Of a DNA stretch of 64,000 bases, positions 36,809 to 46,479 are shown in pieces (within the stretch, counting starts at the first letter, position 1; each line of letters starts with the position of its first letter). Source of the DNA: Perognathus longimembris pacificus (Eukaryota; Chordata; Mammalia; Rodentia; Heteromyidae); contig NC_063168.1 in the NCBI RefSeq assembly GCF_023159225.1, positions 54,911,398 to 54,975,397 on the forward strand, in the 5' to 3' direction. A program made the position numbers and the translations under genes. The notes beneath the pieces are model-generated. The model had not been told where the DNA came from, searched no databases, and saw only the letters and a list, made by a program, of their open reading frames with translations.

Positions 36809-37021
36809 GGCTGGGAATATGGCCTAGTGGCAAGAGTGCTTGCCTTGTATACATGAAGCCCTGGGTTCAATTCCCCAGCACCACATATATGGAAAACGGC
36901 CAGAAGGGGCGCTGTGGCTCAGGTGGCAGAGTGCTAGCCTTGAGCCGGAAGAAGCCAGGGATGGTGCTCAGGCCCAGTCCAAGGCCCAGAACTGGCAAAA
37001 CAAACAAACAAACAAACAAAC
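36809..37021 (+). mobile_element. IDL-Geo SINE, second of a tandem pair, 13-bp duplication
   Basis: Among the least diverged copies here: GGCTGGGAATATGGCCTAGT, CAAGAGTGCTTGCCTTG, CCCTGGGTTCAATTCCCCAG, then Geo from about 36899 and a (CAAA)n tail. The perfect duplication aaaactacaatgg is at 36796-36808 and 37022-37034, so the second copy inserted at the tail edge of the first in the same direction. Open frames crossing it have no significance. Confidence 0.95.
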
Positions 37022-37034
37022 AAAACTACAATGG

Positions 37035-37739
37035 ATTCACAATGTTAGCCAAAAAAAAAATACACTTTCAGTACTTGCTCTTTGAATGGTTTTAAAGATA
37101 GAAGCATGAAAAGGATATAATAGTGATTATAAAGAGAGCAATGTAAATCATTTAAAAAATCAGAGCTAAGTTCCACTGGGTTTTTAAAAAGTCTACTAAT
37201 TTCCCTTTGGTTTGCTTAAATTTTACATAGTTTTTTCTTCTTAATGTACATTAGTAATAGGATTTAATATCTTGCCTAATATTTAGAAAATGTTTCCAGT
37301 CAATCTAATTTCTAACCCCTTACATTGGATAATTTTTAAATGACTCCATTCTTTTCTTAAAATTATTCTTGCACTTTTTAAAATACATATATTAATAAAG
37401 ACTTCTACTACTGATTCTGAGTCCTTTCTCATCAATACAAGTGACAAGTTTTGACTGTATTTAAAGAATATTTAATAACATTATTAGGGTGTTTAGTGCT
37501 CCTAATGCCTAATCTAGACCTTGAGAGATTTCAATTTTCACTTACTCAGGTTTCTTTCAAGACACTTTAGCCTTTAATATTTTCCCTCGTGTTTTATATC
37601 TAATGTTTTCAACTGATTCTCAATACTCAAATAAATGCAGTTTCTTAAGGTTTATCTCCTCAACCTAAATTGTCAGATCTCAGTATCCTGACTATCTAGG
37701 ATTATCGATATGGCCATTGCCCATTTAAAAAAAAAAACA
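37035..37739. other. No gene recognised
   Basis: AT-rich interval; it may include more of the very old L1 that follows but shows no decisive landmark. Confidence 0.45.
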
Positions 37740-38217
37740 AAACATTGGGTTATTAGCATTTCTCCTGTTTGAATGTGCTATATTTATTTCTCTTGTAGGA
37801 CTCCGAACACCACATCGAGTAAGTGTGGTACAAATGTACATCCTTTCCTTGCTCAAACTCTTAAAAAGAAGCCTTCACTTTCCCCAATAAGCTGTTCATA
37901 TATTACATATGGCCCACAGTTGTATTGGGGGACATTATTAATAAATTCTGTAAAAATTTGTTCAGCATTTTTATTGTGAAGGAATGTTGAATTTAAACAA
38001 ATGTCCATTTACATATTGAGATAATCCTATAACTTTTCTCACATATTCCATTGATGTGGTGCAATATGACATTTATTTACTTATTTATTTATGCAAATTA
38101 AAGAACCTTTACTTCCCTGGGATGAATCCTACTTATTATGAACAATCTTTTAATGTGCTGCTGACTTCAGTTTACTGCAATATTTTGTTGAAGTTTTTTT
38201 GCTTCTTGCTTCATATT

Positions 38218-38269
<52 letters not shown>

Positions 38270-38640
38270 TAATTTGCTTGGGTTTTCAATTAATATTACC
38301 CCATGAAAATGTGTTTGGGAGAAATTCCTCCTCTTTAGTATTTTTGAATAATTTAAGAAAAAATGGCATTCATTCTTCTCTACATATTTGTTAAAAATGC
38401 CTGGCCCAGGGATATTTTCTGATGATAATTTTATTATTAATTTATCTCATTATTAGTTGAGCTTTTTGGTATTAGTCAAATTTGGTAAGGTGTATGTGTG
38501 TAGAAATTTTCCCATCACTTAAGGCAATAAATTTGGTTGGTATTATGGGTTTTTAATCATCTGTACTGATCTAATAATCCTTTGGACTCATGTGGTTTCA
38601 TTTGTGATGTTCTCCTTTTTGGTTTTCAAAATTTTATTTA
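37740..38640 (-). pseudogene. Very old L1 ORF2 remnant (reverse transcriptase region)
   Basis: The plus strand carries, in the known antisense order for mammalian L1, TTATTTCTCTTGTAGGACT, GAAGGAATGTTGAATTTAAA, TCCATTGATGTGGTGCAATA, CCCTGGGATGAATCCTACTT and CATTCTTCTCTACATATTTG. These correspond to the palm and neighbouring parts of the ORF2 reverse transcriptase. There are many stops and indels. A (GT)n repeat has expanded inside it at 38219. Confidence 0.75.
38219..38264. repeat. (GT)n microsatellite inside old L1
   Basis: Twenty-three uninterrupted GT units within ORF2-derived sequence. The plus-strand valine/cysteine-repeat open frame at 38056-38394 is an artefact. Confidence 0.96.
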
Positions 38641-38659
38641 ATTGAATTGTAGGCTGTGG

Positions 38660-38960
38660 TTCTTTCTTTTCCTGTTTTTTGTTTTTGTTTTTGTTTTGTT
38701 TTTTTGGCCATGCCCACAGTTTGATCTCAGGGCTTTACTACTTGAGGCACAACTCTAGTTCTTGTGGCTTGGATTCTTCTTTGAGATAGAAAGTTATTTT
38801 TTCCTGGTCCACCTAGATATTGGACATCTCCCCCAGCCTCCCCATTTATATTTCCTGAATAACAGAGATGAGAAGCTCTTGCCACTACCACTAACTTTTC
38901 TGTTAAGATTGTTTTGGCAAAAATTTTGCACAGCCTGGCTTTGAATATTGTGCTATTTTT
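38660..38960 (-). mobile_element. Possible degraded SINE (Geo/B1 type)
   Basis: After a T-rich run (38680-38706), GATCTCAGGGCTTTACTACT and GCACAACTC resemble a reversed tRNA-like half, and CCCCCAGCCTCCCCATT with CAGCCTGGCTTTGAA resembles a B1 head. Blocks are scattered and the family cannot be fixed. Confidence 0.4.
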
Positions 38961-39039
38961 CTGCCCCCTAAGTAGTAAATAGAACTGATGTATGCTGTCA
39001 GTGTCTGACTGTACTAAATGTTTAAGTAAGGTTAGACGT

Positions 39040-39460
39040 TCTCCATCTGTTTTCCTTTAAGGCTATATTAGTAACTTTAGACCATTTTCTTGTATTTGAC
39101 AAAATCAGCTTGTCAATTTCTGAAAAAAATATGTAGAGATTTTTGGTTGTCATTTTATGCAACTTACACATCCGTTTTGGGGGGAAACCTCTTAACAGTA
39201 CAATGCTTTCAAATCTGGAAGTATGATACATCTTTGATTTAATTTATTTGTACATGTTGCATTTTGTTAAATGTATTACTAAGCATTTTGTCTTTTAATG
39301 TTATTATAAATTGTCCTTAAGTGTCATTTCACAATTGTTTGCCATAAGCATGTAAGAAATAAAATTGATTTGTGTATTGATCTTGTACCCAGAGAATTTA
39401 TGTAATCTATTAACTCTTCTATTCACATAATCACAGTGTCTCTGACATTTCAGCCTGAAG
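39040..39460 (-). pseudogene. Very old L1 ORF2 remnant, downstream segment
   Basis: GTCAATTTCTGAAAAAAATA, TTAAATGTATTACTAAGCA, ATTGATTTGTGTATTGATC and TTGTACCCAGAGAATTTATG occur in the antisense L1 order. In L1 this segment lies 3' of the one at 37740-38640, yet here it is to its right on the same strand. So the two are separate insertions or have been rearranged. Confidence 0.7.
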
Positions 39461-39613
39461 ATGTTACTGGAGCACATTTTAAAATGACTCTATTGACTAC
39501 GGATTAGACAGTGTGTATATTCAATTCATTTCTTTCTGAACAAAGAATTGTGAATTATTTTTATTTTATATAGGTCTACCCATTGTCTAATAAGAATAAA
39601 TATAGTATTTGTA

Positions 39614-39843
39614 TCTGGCACTGGTTGATCATGCCTGTAATCCTCGCTACTAAGGAGGTTGAGATTAGAGGCTAGCAGTGTGAAGGCAGCCCATGCACTA
39701 AATCTGTGAGATATTTATCTCTAATTAACCACCAAACAAACAAACAAGAAGTGGAGCTGTGGCTCAAGTAGTAGAGCACTAGCCTTGAGCCTTAACACTC
39801 AGGGAATAGGACCCAGGTCCTGAGTTCAAGCCACAAGACTGGA
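39614..39843 (+). mobile_element. B1-Geo SINE
   Basis: B1 head TCTGGCACTGGTTGATCATG, linker ATCTCTAATTAACCACC with an extra CAAA run, and Geo from about 39748 with GTGGCTCAAGTAGTAGAGC and GAGTTCAAGCCAC. Confidence 0.91.
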
Positions 39844-39881
39844 ACACACACACACACACATACACACACATATACACACAC
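39844..39881. repeat. (CA)n microsatellite at SINE tail
   Basis: Interrupted CA/TA repeat directly after the Geo half. Confidence 0.94.
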
Positions 39882-40195
39882 TATTTGTGCCTTTACCATC
39901 TGCATATGAAATATTGTGAAATATTGTTTTTTCTCCATCTGCTTTGTATACTTTTGTTCTCACCTGGAATTTCATAAGTTTGAATCTAAAGTGCCATGGG
40001 GTAGATCATGTTGTAATCATCTTCTTTGGGACTTGTTGAGCTTTCTATATCAATATGTTACTGTGTTTCACAGAATTTGGAGAAAATTAAATTGTTATTT
40101 CTTCAATTAGTTACCTGTTCAGTTTAATTTGCTCTTTTTTATTGTTGTTTTGTTTTTCTTTTCTGGGCCTTAAATGATGATTAGGTAAGAATACA

Positions 40196-40450
40196 TAGGC
40201 ACTGGTGGCTCACCCCTGTAATCCTAGCTACTCAAGAGGCCAAATTCTGAAGATCATGTTTCAAAGCCAGCCTGTCAGGAAAGTCCATGAGACTCTTATC
40301 TCCAATTAACCACCAGAAAACTGGAAGTAGTGCTGTGACTCAGATGATAGAGCACTAGTCTTAAGCGGAAGAGCTCAAGGACAGTGCCCAGGCCCAGAGT
40401 TCAAGCCCCACAACTGCAAAAAAATAAAAAAATAAAAAAATAATAAAAAA
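40196..40450 (+). mobile_element. B1-Geo SINE
   Basis: One of the best-preserved composites: AGGCACTGGTGGCTCACCCC, then CCTGTCAGGAAAGTCCATGA, linker TATCTCCAATTAACCACCAG, Geo from about 40322, and an (AAAAAAT)n tail. Confidence 0.93.
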
Positions 40451-40984
40451 GATGTCAGAATGCCAATAACAGAAACTTTTTTTTAAGTTCAATTTATTGT
40501 GTTTTTCAGATCGTATCCTTTTGATAAATTAGCCTTCAAACTCAATGAACATTTATTCTCTCTCTCATTCACTGTTTGTGCCACCCATTGAGTTTTAAAA
40601 CCTATAGAATTTTTACTGATTTTTCTATTGCTCCCAATTCCCTGCTCATATTCTTTACGGGTTAGCTCACTTCGATGATCATTTTGGTTTTGGTACAATA
40701 GCTACTTGTATTCCTTGACATAGTGCTAAATCTAAAATCTGGTTCATCCCATTCTACATTTAGACAAACTTTAGTACACATCATACATTTCCTGGTTGTT
40801 TTTTTTTTCCCCATTTCCTTTCAGTTTTATTCCAAGCTAGACATGATGGTATTGTAGAAAACTTTCAGTCTATTGTTTTAACAATGTTAGTATTTGCTCA
40901 CTGAGAACAATATATTGGCTTATCACTTGGAGTTCTTCCGGGCTTTTTAATGTTGGTCTATTTACTTTTCATTTGTTTTATTTC

Positions 40985-41345
40985 CAGTGATATACAAGAA
41001 TTTGAATTTGAGGATTCACAGTTGCTAGGCTGAAGCTCTGCCACTGAGCCATGCTTCTAGCCTTTGGTTCCCACTAGTGATAGTTAGGATAATGTCTCCA
41101 TTCACATCCGGGCACGTGTCTATACAGTCATCTAGATTACATTTCCTAAAACTGCTAGGATCACAGGCATGCACCACAATCTCTCCATGGTGGAATCCCA
41201 AAGACTTTTCTACCTCAATTGGGTTGGAGCCATAGCTACTTTCAATCTCAGTTTCCTACATGGCTTTGGAATGATAAGGGCAGACCAATAAACCCACCAA
41301 GGAGTCCTGGGAACTTTTCTGCCTGTACTGGACTCGGTCCACAAT
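40985..41345 (-). mobile_element. Cluster of old ID-like and B1-like SINE pieces
   Basis: On the minus strand, an ID-like piece (about 40990-41062; GCTCTGCCACTGAGCCATGC on the plus strand) adjoins a B1-like piece (to about 41200; CTAGGATCACAGGCATGCAC) and a second B1-like piece (41190-41340). They are much decayed and boundaries are approximate. Confidence 0.5.
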
Positions 41346-42870
41346 CTTCTCATTTTATCTTGTAGAATAGCCCATCGGATGCTTCAGTGAAAATATGAAC
41401 CATTTACCAAAACACTCTACCTTGGCAGCATTCAGATGTTTTCTAAGACTAGTGTCAGAGTTTTGGCTTAGATATTTAGCCTTGCAGCTGATGGCTACAT
41501 TACATTTCTGAGAATCCCATCTATTAAAGGCACAATTCTTTAACTGCCACAAATTGGAAGAGGATTATAAGTAGATTTGTAAATTCTCCCTGGCTCTGGC
41601 TTCTGCCATGCTGGAATTTCCTTCCTCAATTTTCAGCTTCTCAGGCTACCTTCAACTCTGTCTTCTGAAGTCTGAAGACAGATTGAATCTGTGACTCAAT
41701 TTAAAGTAACGTGAATAAAATTTTAAGCAAATATTAGCCATAGTGTTTATGTATCATTCTTCAAAAGATTCTTAGCAATTGGAATTATAGGCTTTGAATG
41801 CTTACTACAAAATATAATATTAATTGTTCTGATAAATTATATTGAGAGTTTTTGATTTCATGTGTTTCAATTGGGAAACCTTTGTGATTGCTTATTGCTT
41901 ATGTTTACCAAGTTTTATATTTTATACCCATGTGGGAAAAAGGGAATTATTAGTTTGGCATTAAATATGAACATATAATCTCTAAATTTTCTATATTTAG
42001 GAACTCCTCACCTTTTAAACATAAAAAGGACTTATAAATAAAAGTGCATGCCTGTGTAACCATGTTGGCTCTATTTTTTTTTGAAATTTTGTTAGTTTCA
42101 TTTATCAGATGTGCCTTTTTTTAGAAGTGAATAAAAACGTCCAATTGAAACAAAATTTTCTTACTTTAAAATCAACTACATGTATATTCTCTATCATTCA
42201 TACTTATAATGCCCTTTAATATTTACTTTTTTACATGTATGGTTATTTAAAATGCTGCTTATTTGCATTTCCTTGCTAAACTAGTTTCAGGAGTTCTGTT
42301 TATTTATAATGTCATCACTTTAATCCTAAAACATATCCAATTTATCTATTTTTGTCTTCTGTTCTTCCATTTGAAGAGTTGTAAAAATGGTGGAGAATTC
42401 AGTTACTTTCATTGGGCTTTCATTTTCTATGGTGTTCCACTTCTCTTAAAGTAGGTACAAATTCTACCCATCTGCTGTGTTTAAGAAGAATAATGGAAAT
42501 ACTTGGTTACAATTAAAAGGTAAACGTTATGGATGTTAAGTTTTATGGGTCAATAACTTTAGCATATAAACATTCTCAAAGTACCACCATCACCAGTGCA
42601 TAGAACATTTGTATCTGCCCCTAAATCTTCTTTGTAGCTTTTTATAGCTAAATTCTTCTACATACTCTTATGCAACATAATGATTTTATTTTCCTACTAA
42701 TTCAGAATTTGTAGGAATAGTCATCTTTATTTGTGCCTTATTTGGTTTATTATTTTTGTAGATAAATATATTTGTAGATGGCATTTTAAATCAAGGCCTA
42801 CATCTAATAAAACGATTAAATATGCAATCATCATCTCAAATAAATTTTCATATTGCCTATTGATTTTAAG
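41346..42870. other. No gene recognised
   Basis: Unique-looking, T-rich on the plus strand. Parts (42540-42720) may be very old repeat, without firm landmarks. Confidence 0.45.
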
Positions 42871-42883
42871 AAAATGATTTTTT

Positions 42884-43528
42884 CTTTTTAGATATGAGAC
42901 CTTTGTCCATTGTATGGCTGGTAAAGATCTTTTCCCAATCTGTGGGCTTTCTGTTTATCTTGCAAGCTAAGTCCTTTGCCCTGCAGAGCCTCCGCAGCTT
43001 GATGCAGTCCCGTTTGTCCATCCTTTCTTTGATTTGTAGCATTTCTGGGTCTTTGTTAAGGAAGTTCCGTCCTGTGCCAAGAAGCGCAAGTGTTTCTCTT
43101 ACTCCTTCTCTTAGTGTTTTCAGGGTATCTGTTTTAATTTTGAGGTCTTTGATCCATTTGGAATTAATTTTGGTGCAGGGTGATATATAAGGATCTAGTT
43201 TTAGTTTGTTGCATGTGTTGAACCAGTTTTGCCAGCACCATTTGTTAAAGAGGCTAGCTTTCTTCCATTCTATTTTTTTAGTTCCTTTATCAAAGATTAA
43301 GTAGGCATAGTTCTGTGAGTTCATTTCTGGATCTTCAATTCTGTTCCATTGGTCTTCAGGCCTGTTCCAGTGCCAATACCAAGCTGTTTTTATTACTATA
43401 GCTGTATAATACAGCTTGAAGTTTGGTATTGTAATTCCTCCAGCACTGTTCTTTCTACTTAAAATTGTTTTTGCTATTTGGGGTCTTTTATTGTTCCATA
43501 TGAATTTTTGGATTGCTTCCTCTATTTT
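42884..43528 (-). pseudogene. L1 ORF2 segment, inverted (post-RT region)
   Basis: The 152-codon open frame at 42866-43324, plus its upstream continuation in the same strand, encodes the region of L1 ORF2p that follows the reverse transcriptase. Recognisable pieces are NYAYLIFDKGTKKIEW near residues 5-20, WCWQNW near 29-34, LNKDPEMLQIKERMDKRD near 88-105 and KINRKPTDWEKIF near 118-130. It stops at DKGLISK, where the inversion ends and flanking T-rich DNA begins. It lacks endonuclease and most of the reverse transcriptase and cannot be active. The plus-strand frame 42894-43190 is its shadow. Confidence 0.93.
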
Positions 43529-44290
43529 ATATGCAGAACTAAAAAAAAATTACATTGCTCCAAAACAAAACTGCAAAGAACCATTAGCCCCCTTAACAAG
43601 TGGGCTAAAGACTTAAAAAAGAGGCTTCTCTGATGAGGAAATGAGAATGGCCAAGAGATATATGAAAAAGTGCTCTACATCACTGGCCATAAAAGAAATG
43701 CAAATCAAAACAACATTGAGATTCTATCTCACCCCAGTAAGAATGTCCTATATCAACAAAACTAACAATAACAATAATTGTTGGAGGGGATGTGGCCAAA
43801 AGGGAACCCTACTTCATTGTTGGTGGGAATGTAAACTGGTTCAGCCACTCTGGAAAGCAGTATGGAGATTATTCAGAAGGCTAAACACAGAGCTCCCTTA
43901 TGACACAGCAGCCCCACTTTTGGGTATCTATCCAAAAAACCACAAACAAGAACACACTAAAGCCACCAGCACAACAATGTTCATCGCAGCACAATTTGTC
44001 ATAGCAAGAATCTAGAACCAACCCAGATGCCCCTCAGTAGATGAATGGATCAGGAAACTGTGGTATATATACACAATGGAATTTTATTCCTCTATCAGAA
44101 AGAATGACATTGCCCCATTCGTAAGGAAACGGAAGGACTTAGAAAAAATTATACTAAGTGAAGTGAGCCAGACCCAAAGAAACATGGACTCTATGGTCTC
44201 CTTCATAGGGAATAATTAGCACAGGTTTAGGCTAGTCACAGCAGAGGATCACAAGAGCCAAATAGCTATGCCCTTATGAACACATAAGAT
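43529..44290 (+). pseudogene. L1 ORF2 C-terminal segment with zinc-knuckle-like motif
   Basis: The open frame 43641-44015 and flanking sequence encode the C-terminal domain of L1 ORF2p. A CX3CX7HX4C cysteine motif is intact (CWRGC at about residues 47-51, H and the last C within LLHCWWEC), followed by [16 protein letters not shown] and [15 protein letters not shown]. This motif in L1 contributes to RNA binding and retrotransposition. Stops before 43641 and after 44015 break the frame, so it is dead. Confidence 0.92.
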
Positions 44291-44721
44291 GACACTAAGT
44301 GAAATGAACTCCATGTTATGGAAACGACTGTTATGTCACTGTTGTAATTATTTTCAACATGCCATGTGAAACCGTAGCTTCTATTGTTTATGATCCTCTT
44401 GTGTCCTCTTCCTGTGGTTGTACCTGCACTATCACTGTATCTTATCGAGTACATTGGAAACTGTGGAAACTAGTATTAAAACTAAGAAAGTGAAAGTGAA
44501 TACTAAAATCGAGAGACACAGGATAAAAAGACAAAAGACTACAAAAGCAATGCTTGCAAAACTGTTTGGTGTAAACCAACTGAACAACTAATGTGGGGGA
44601 GGGAAAGGGGGAGGTGAGAGGGGGAATGAGAGAGGAGGTAACAAACAGTACAAGAAATGTATCCAATGCCTAATGTATGAAACTGTAACCTCTCTGTACA
44701 TCACTTTGACAATAAAAAAAT
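44291..44721 (+). mobile_element. L1 3' UTR with polypurine tract
   Basis: Directly continues ORF2. Contains GAGAGACACAGGATAAAAAG, ACAAAAGCAATGCTTGC, a G-rich polypurine stretch (44591-44640), GTACAAGAAATGTATCCAAT and CTGTAACCTCTCTGTACATC, ending GACAATAAAAAAATAAA. This is the reference that identifies the isolated 3'-UTR inserts elsewhere. Antisense open frames at 44442-44875 are not genes. Confidence 0.92.
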
Positions 44722-44734
44722 AAAATGATTTTTT

Positions 44735-45569
44735 AACTCCAAAGCAGATATATAATTCAAATTTTAAGTAAAGCTCCTGGACAATATTTTGGGAGACAGA
44801 CGTCCCTGTAAATGTGGAATTGAAAATCACTAGACTTGAGCAAATTGCACAACTGCGTTTGCTAGTATTAAACATGTTCTACAACATTGATACATTCAGA
44901 GGCTATTTATGAAAATAAATTTTGGCACAACATTTACATGTCTTAGGCATCACTTAAATATTATTGGTTTCTTACTGCTTAAGACTCTTTCCAGTGGGAT
45001 ATAGTAATGTTTCAACTGGTGCCATAAGAGTATATTATTTGATCATTCTTAAATTTCTCTTAAAAATGAAGAGGACTAAGAAAAATTGGTGCCTAAGCAA
45101 TATTTTATGTAAAGACTACATAGCCAAAAAATAAAAAACAAACACCCACAAACAAAACAAAAGACTATCACAATCTCAATAGAGGTACACTCTTTTTGAG
45201 GAATTCATATGTAAGGTCATGAGTTCAGTAGTTAATATCTTAGGAGGTATCCTATTGTTGAGTCAGGATTGAATATAAAGGAGGGAAATTTTTGAGGTGT
45301 TGGAATCATTTTCTGTATATTTTTTACAAGAGTGGACAAAAATAACCTACAGATAGACTAAATTCAGAACAGTACACTCAAAAGTTACCATTTTGCTGCA
45401 CAATAATTTAAAACTTAATTATTTCAGCTATATGTCAAATTGGTATTTTAGTTCTCTGAAATTATTTCAAGTTATTGTAGAACTCTCTTAGACTAGCCTG
45501 GGCCTGCAACATTTCTACTATGGTTTCCCATGGAATTAAGAGCTAAGAAATCACCACAATATCCAGCTT
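44735..45569. other. No gene recognised
   Basis: Unique-looking DNA between an L1 insertion and an old B1; nothing coding. Confidence 0.55.
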
Positions 45570-45686
45570 GTTTATTGAAATAGTGTCTCACTAACTTTTT
45601 GCCCCACTGGCCTTGAACTTTAATCTTCCCAATCTTAACTCTTGGCTAATTGCATTTACAGGCAAGAGATGTCACTCCAGGCATAG

Positions 45687-45688
<2 letters not shown>
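45570..45688 (-). mobile_element. Old B1-type SINE monomer
   Basis: Plus-strand order GTGTCTCACTAACTTTTTGC, CCACTGGCCTTGAACTTTAA and ATTTACAGGCAAGAGATGTC is that of a reversed B1. It is followed by a CA repeat on its 5' side, not its tail. Confidence 0.68.

Positions 45689-45725
<37 letters not shown>
45689..45725. repeat. (CA)n microsatellite
   Basis: About 18 CA units. The minus-strand cysteine/valine open frame here is an artefact. Confidence 0.96.
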
Positions 45726-45727
<2 letters not shown>

Positions 45728-45963
45728 AGCACAAGTAATTAAAAACCCAATCAGTTTTATTTTGTAGAATAATATTGACATTTCCATTTTGAAATTCATT
45801 TTTCTCTCATGTATCTGATGGAGGTATACTGTATCAGTATGTAATATCCTTTTCAGCAAGAAAGAACAAAATTAAAATAAAAATCCTCTAATATAAGATT
45901 TTGGAGAATCATAAAATGAGCTGAAAATTTGAAAGCAAGGACCCTATTAAAAACTGAAAAGAG

Positions 45964-46070
45964 TTGAACATGGTGGTTCAAACTTTGTAATCTCCTCACC
46001 AGGGAGGCAGAGGAAAAGCAATTATAAATTCAAGGCAACCTTGGGCTAGTCAGGGAAACCCTGTCACTTA
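45964..46070 (+). mobile_element. Old B1-type SINE monomer
   Basis: GTTGAACATGGTGGTTCAAA, CCAGGGAGGCAGAGG, AATTCAAGGCAACCTTGGGC and GAAACCCTGTCACTTA, then an A-rich tail. No Geo half. Its tail was the target of the next SINE. Confidence 0.78.
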
Positions 46071-46087
46071 AAAGCAAAAATCAAGCT

Positions 46088-46316
46088 AGGTGCCAGTAGT
46101 TCATGCCTGTAATACTAGCTACTTAGGAGACTGAGATCTGAGGATCGCAGTTCAAAGCTAGCCTGGGCAGGAAATTCCATGAAACTCTTATCTCCAATTA
46201 ACCACCAGAAAACAGGAAGTGGTGCAATGGCTGAAATGGTAGAGTGTTAGTCACGGATAGCTCAGGGACAGCACCCAGGACCAGAGTTCAAGCCACATGA
46301 TTGACAAAAAAAAAAA
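46088..46316 (+). mobile_element. B1-Geo SINE inserted in the tail of an older B1
   Basis: B1 head AGGTGCCAGTAGTTCATGCC, linker TATCTCCAATTAACCACCAG, Geo from about 46213, A tail. The duplication aaagcaaaaatcaagct (46071-46087) and aaagcaaaaacaagct (46317-46332) differs by one base and includes the old B1 tail. Confidence 0.92.
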
Positions 46317-46448
46317 AAAGCAAAAACAAGCTGGCAAATATGCTAACTGAAACTCCAAACTCTAATACAATAAGATTATGTCACATTATCCAATGGCAAA
46401 AGATGAGATAATGCAAGCACACAAAACAATGGTGTTCAAAGACTTGAA

Positions 46449-46451
<3 letters not shown>

Positions 46452-46479
<28 letters not shown>
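46452..46479. repeat. (CA)n microsatellite
   Basis: Fourteen CA units. Confidence 0.95.

Larger units (their letters stand above)
42871..44734 (+). mobile_element. L1 insertion with 5' inversion and 13-bp target duplication
   Basis: The left part (about 42884-43528) is ORF2 on the minus strand, the right part (about 43529-44721) is the next portion of ORF2 plus the 3' UTR on the plus strand, ending in GACAATAAAAAAATAAAATG. The 13-bp duplication aaaatgatttttt at 42871-42883 and 44722-44734 is perfect and proves one insertion event. The outer end of the inverted part is the ORF2 position that immediately precedes the start of the right part, as expected for twin priming. Confidence 0.93.

Noticed and set aside
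36568..37021. tRNA-like A and B boxes suggesting tRNA genes
   Set aside because: They belong to ID-like and Geo SINE halves with A-rich tails and target duplications; no cloverleaf with intact acceptor stem is present.
42894..43190. Plus-strand 98-codon frame
   Set aside because: Antisense shadow of the L1 ORF2 segment on the minus strand.
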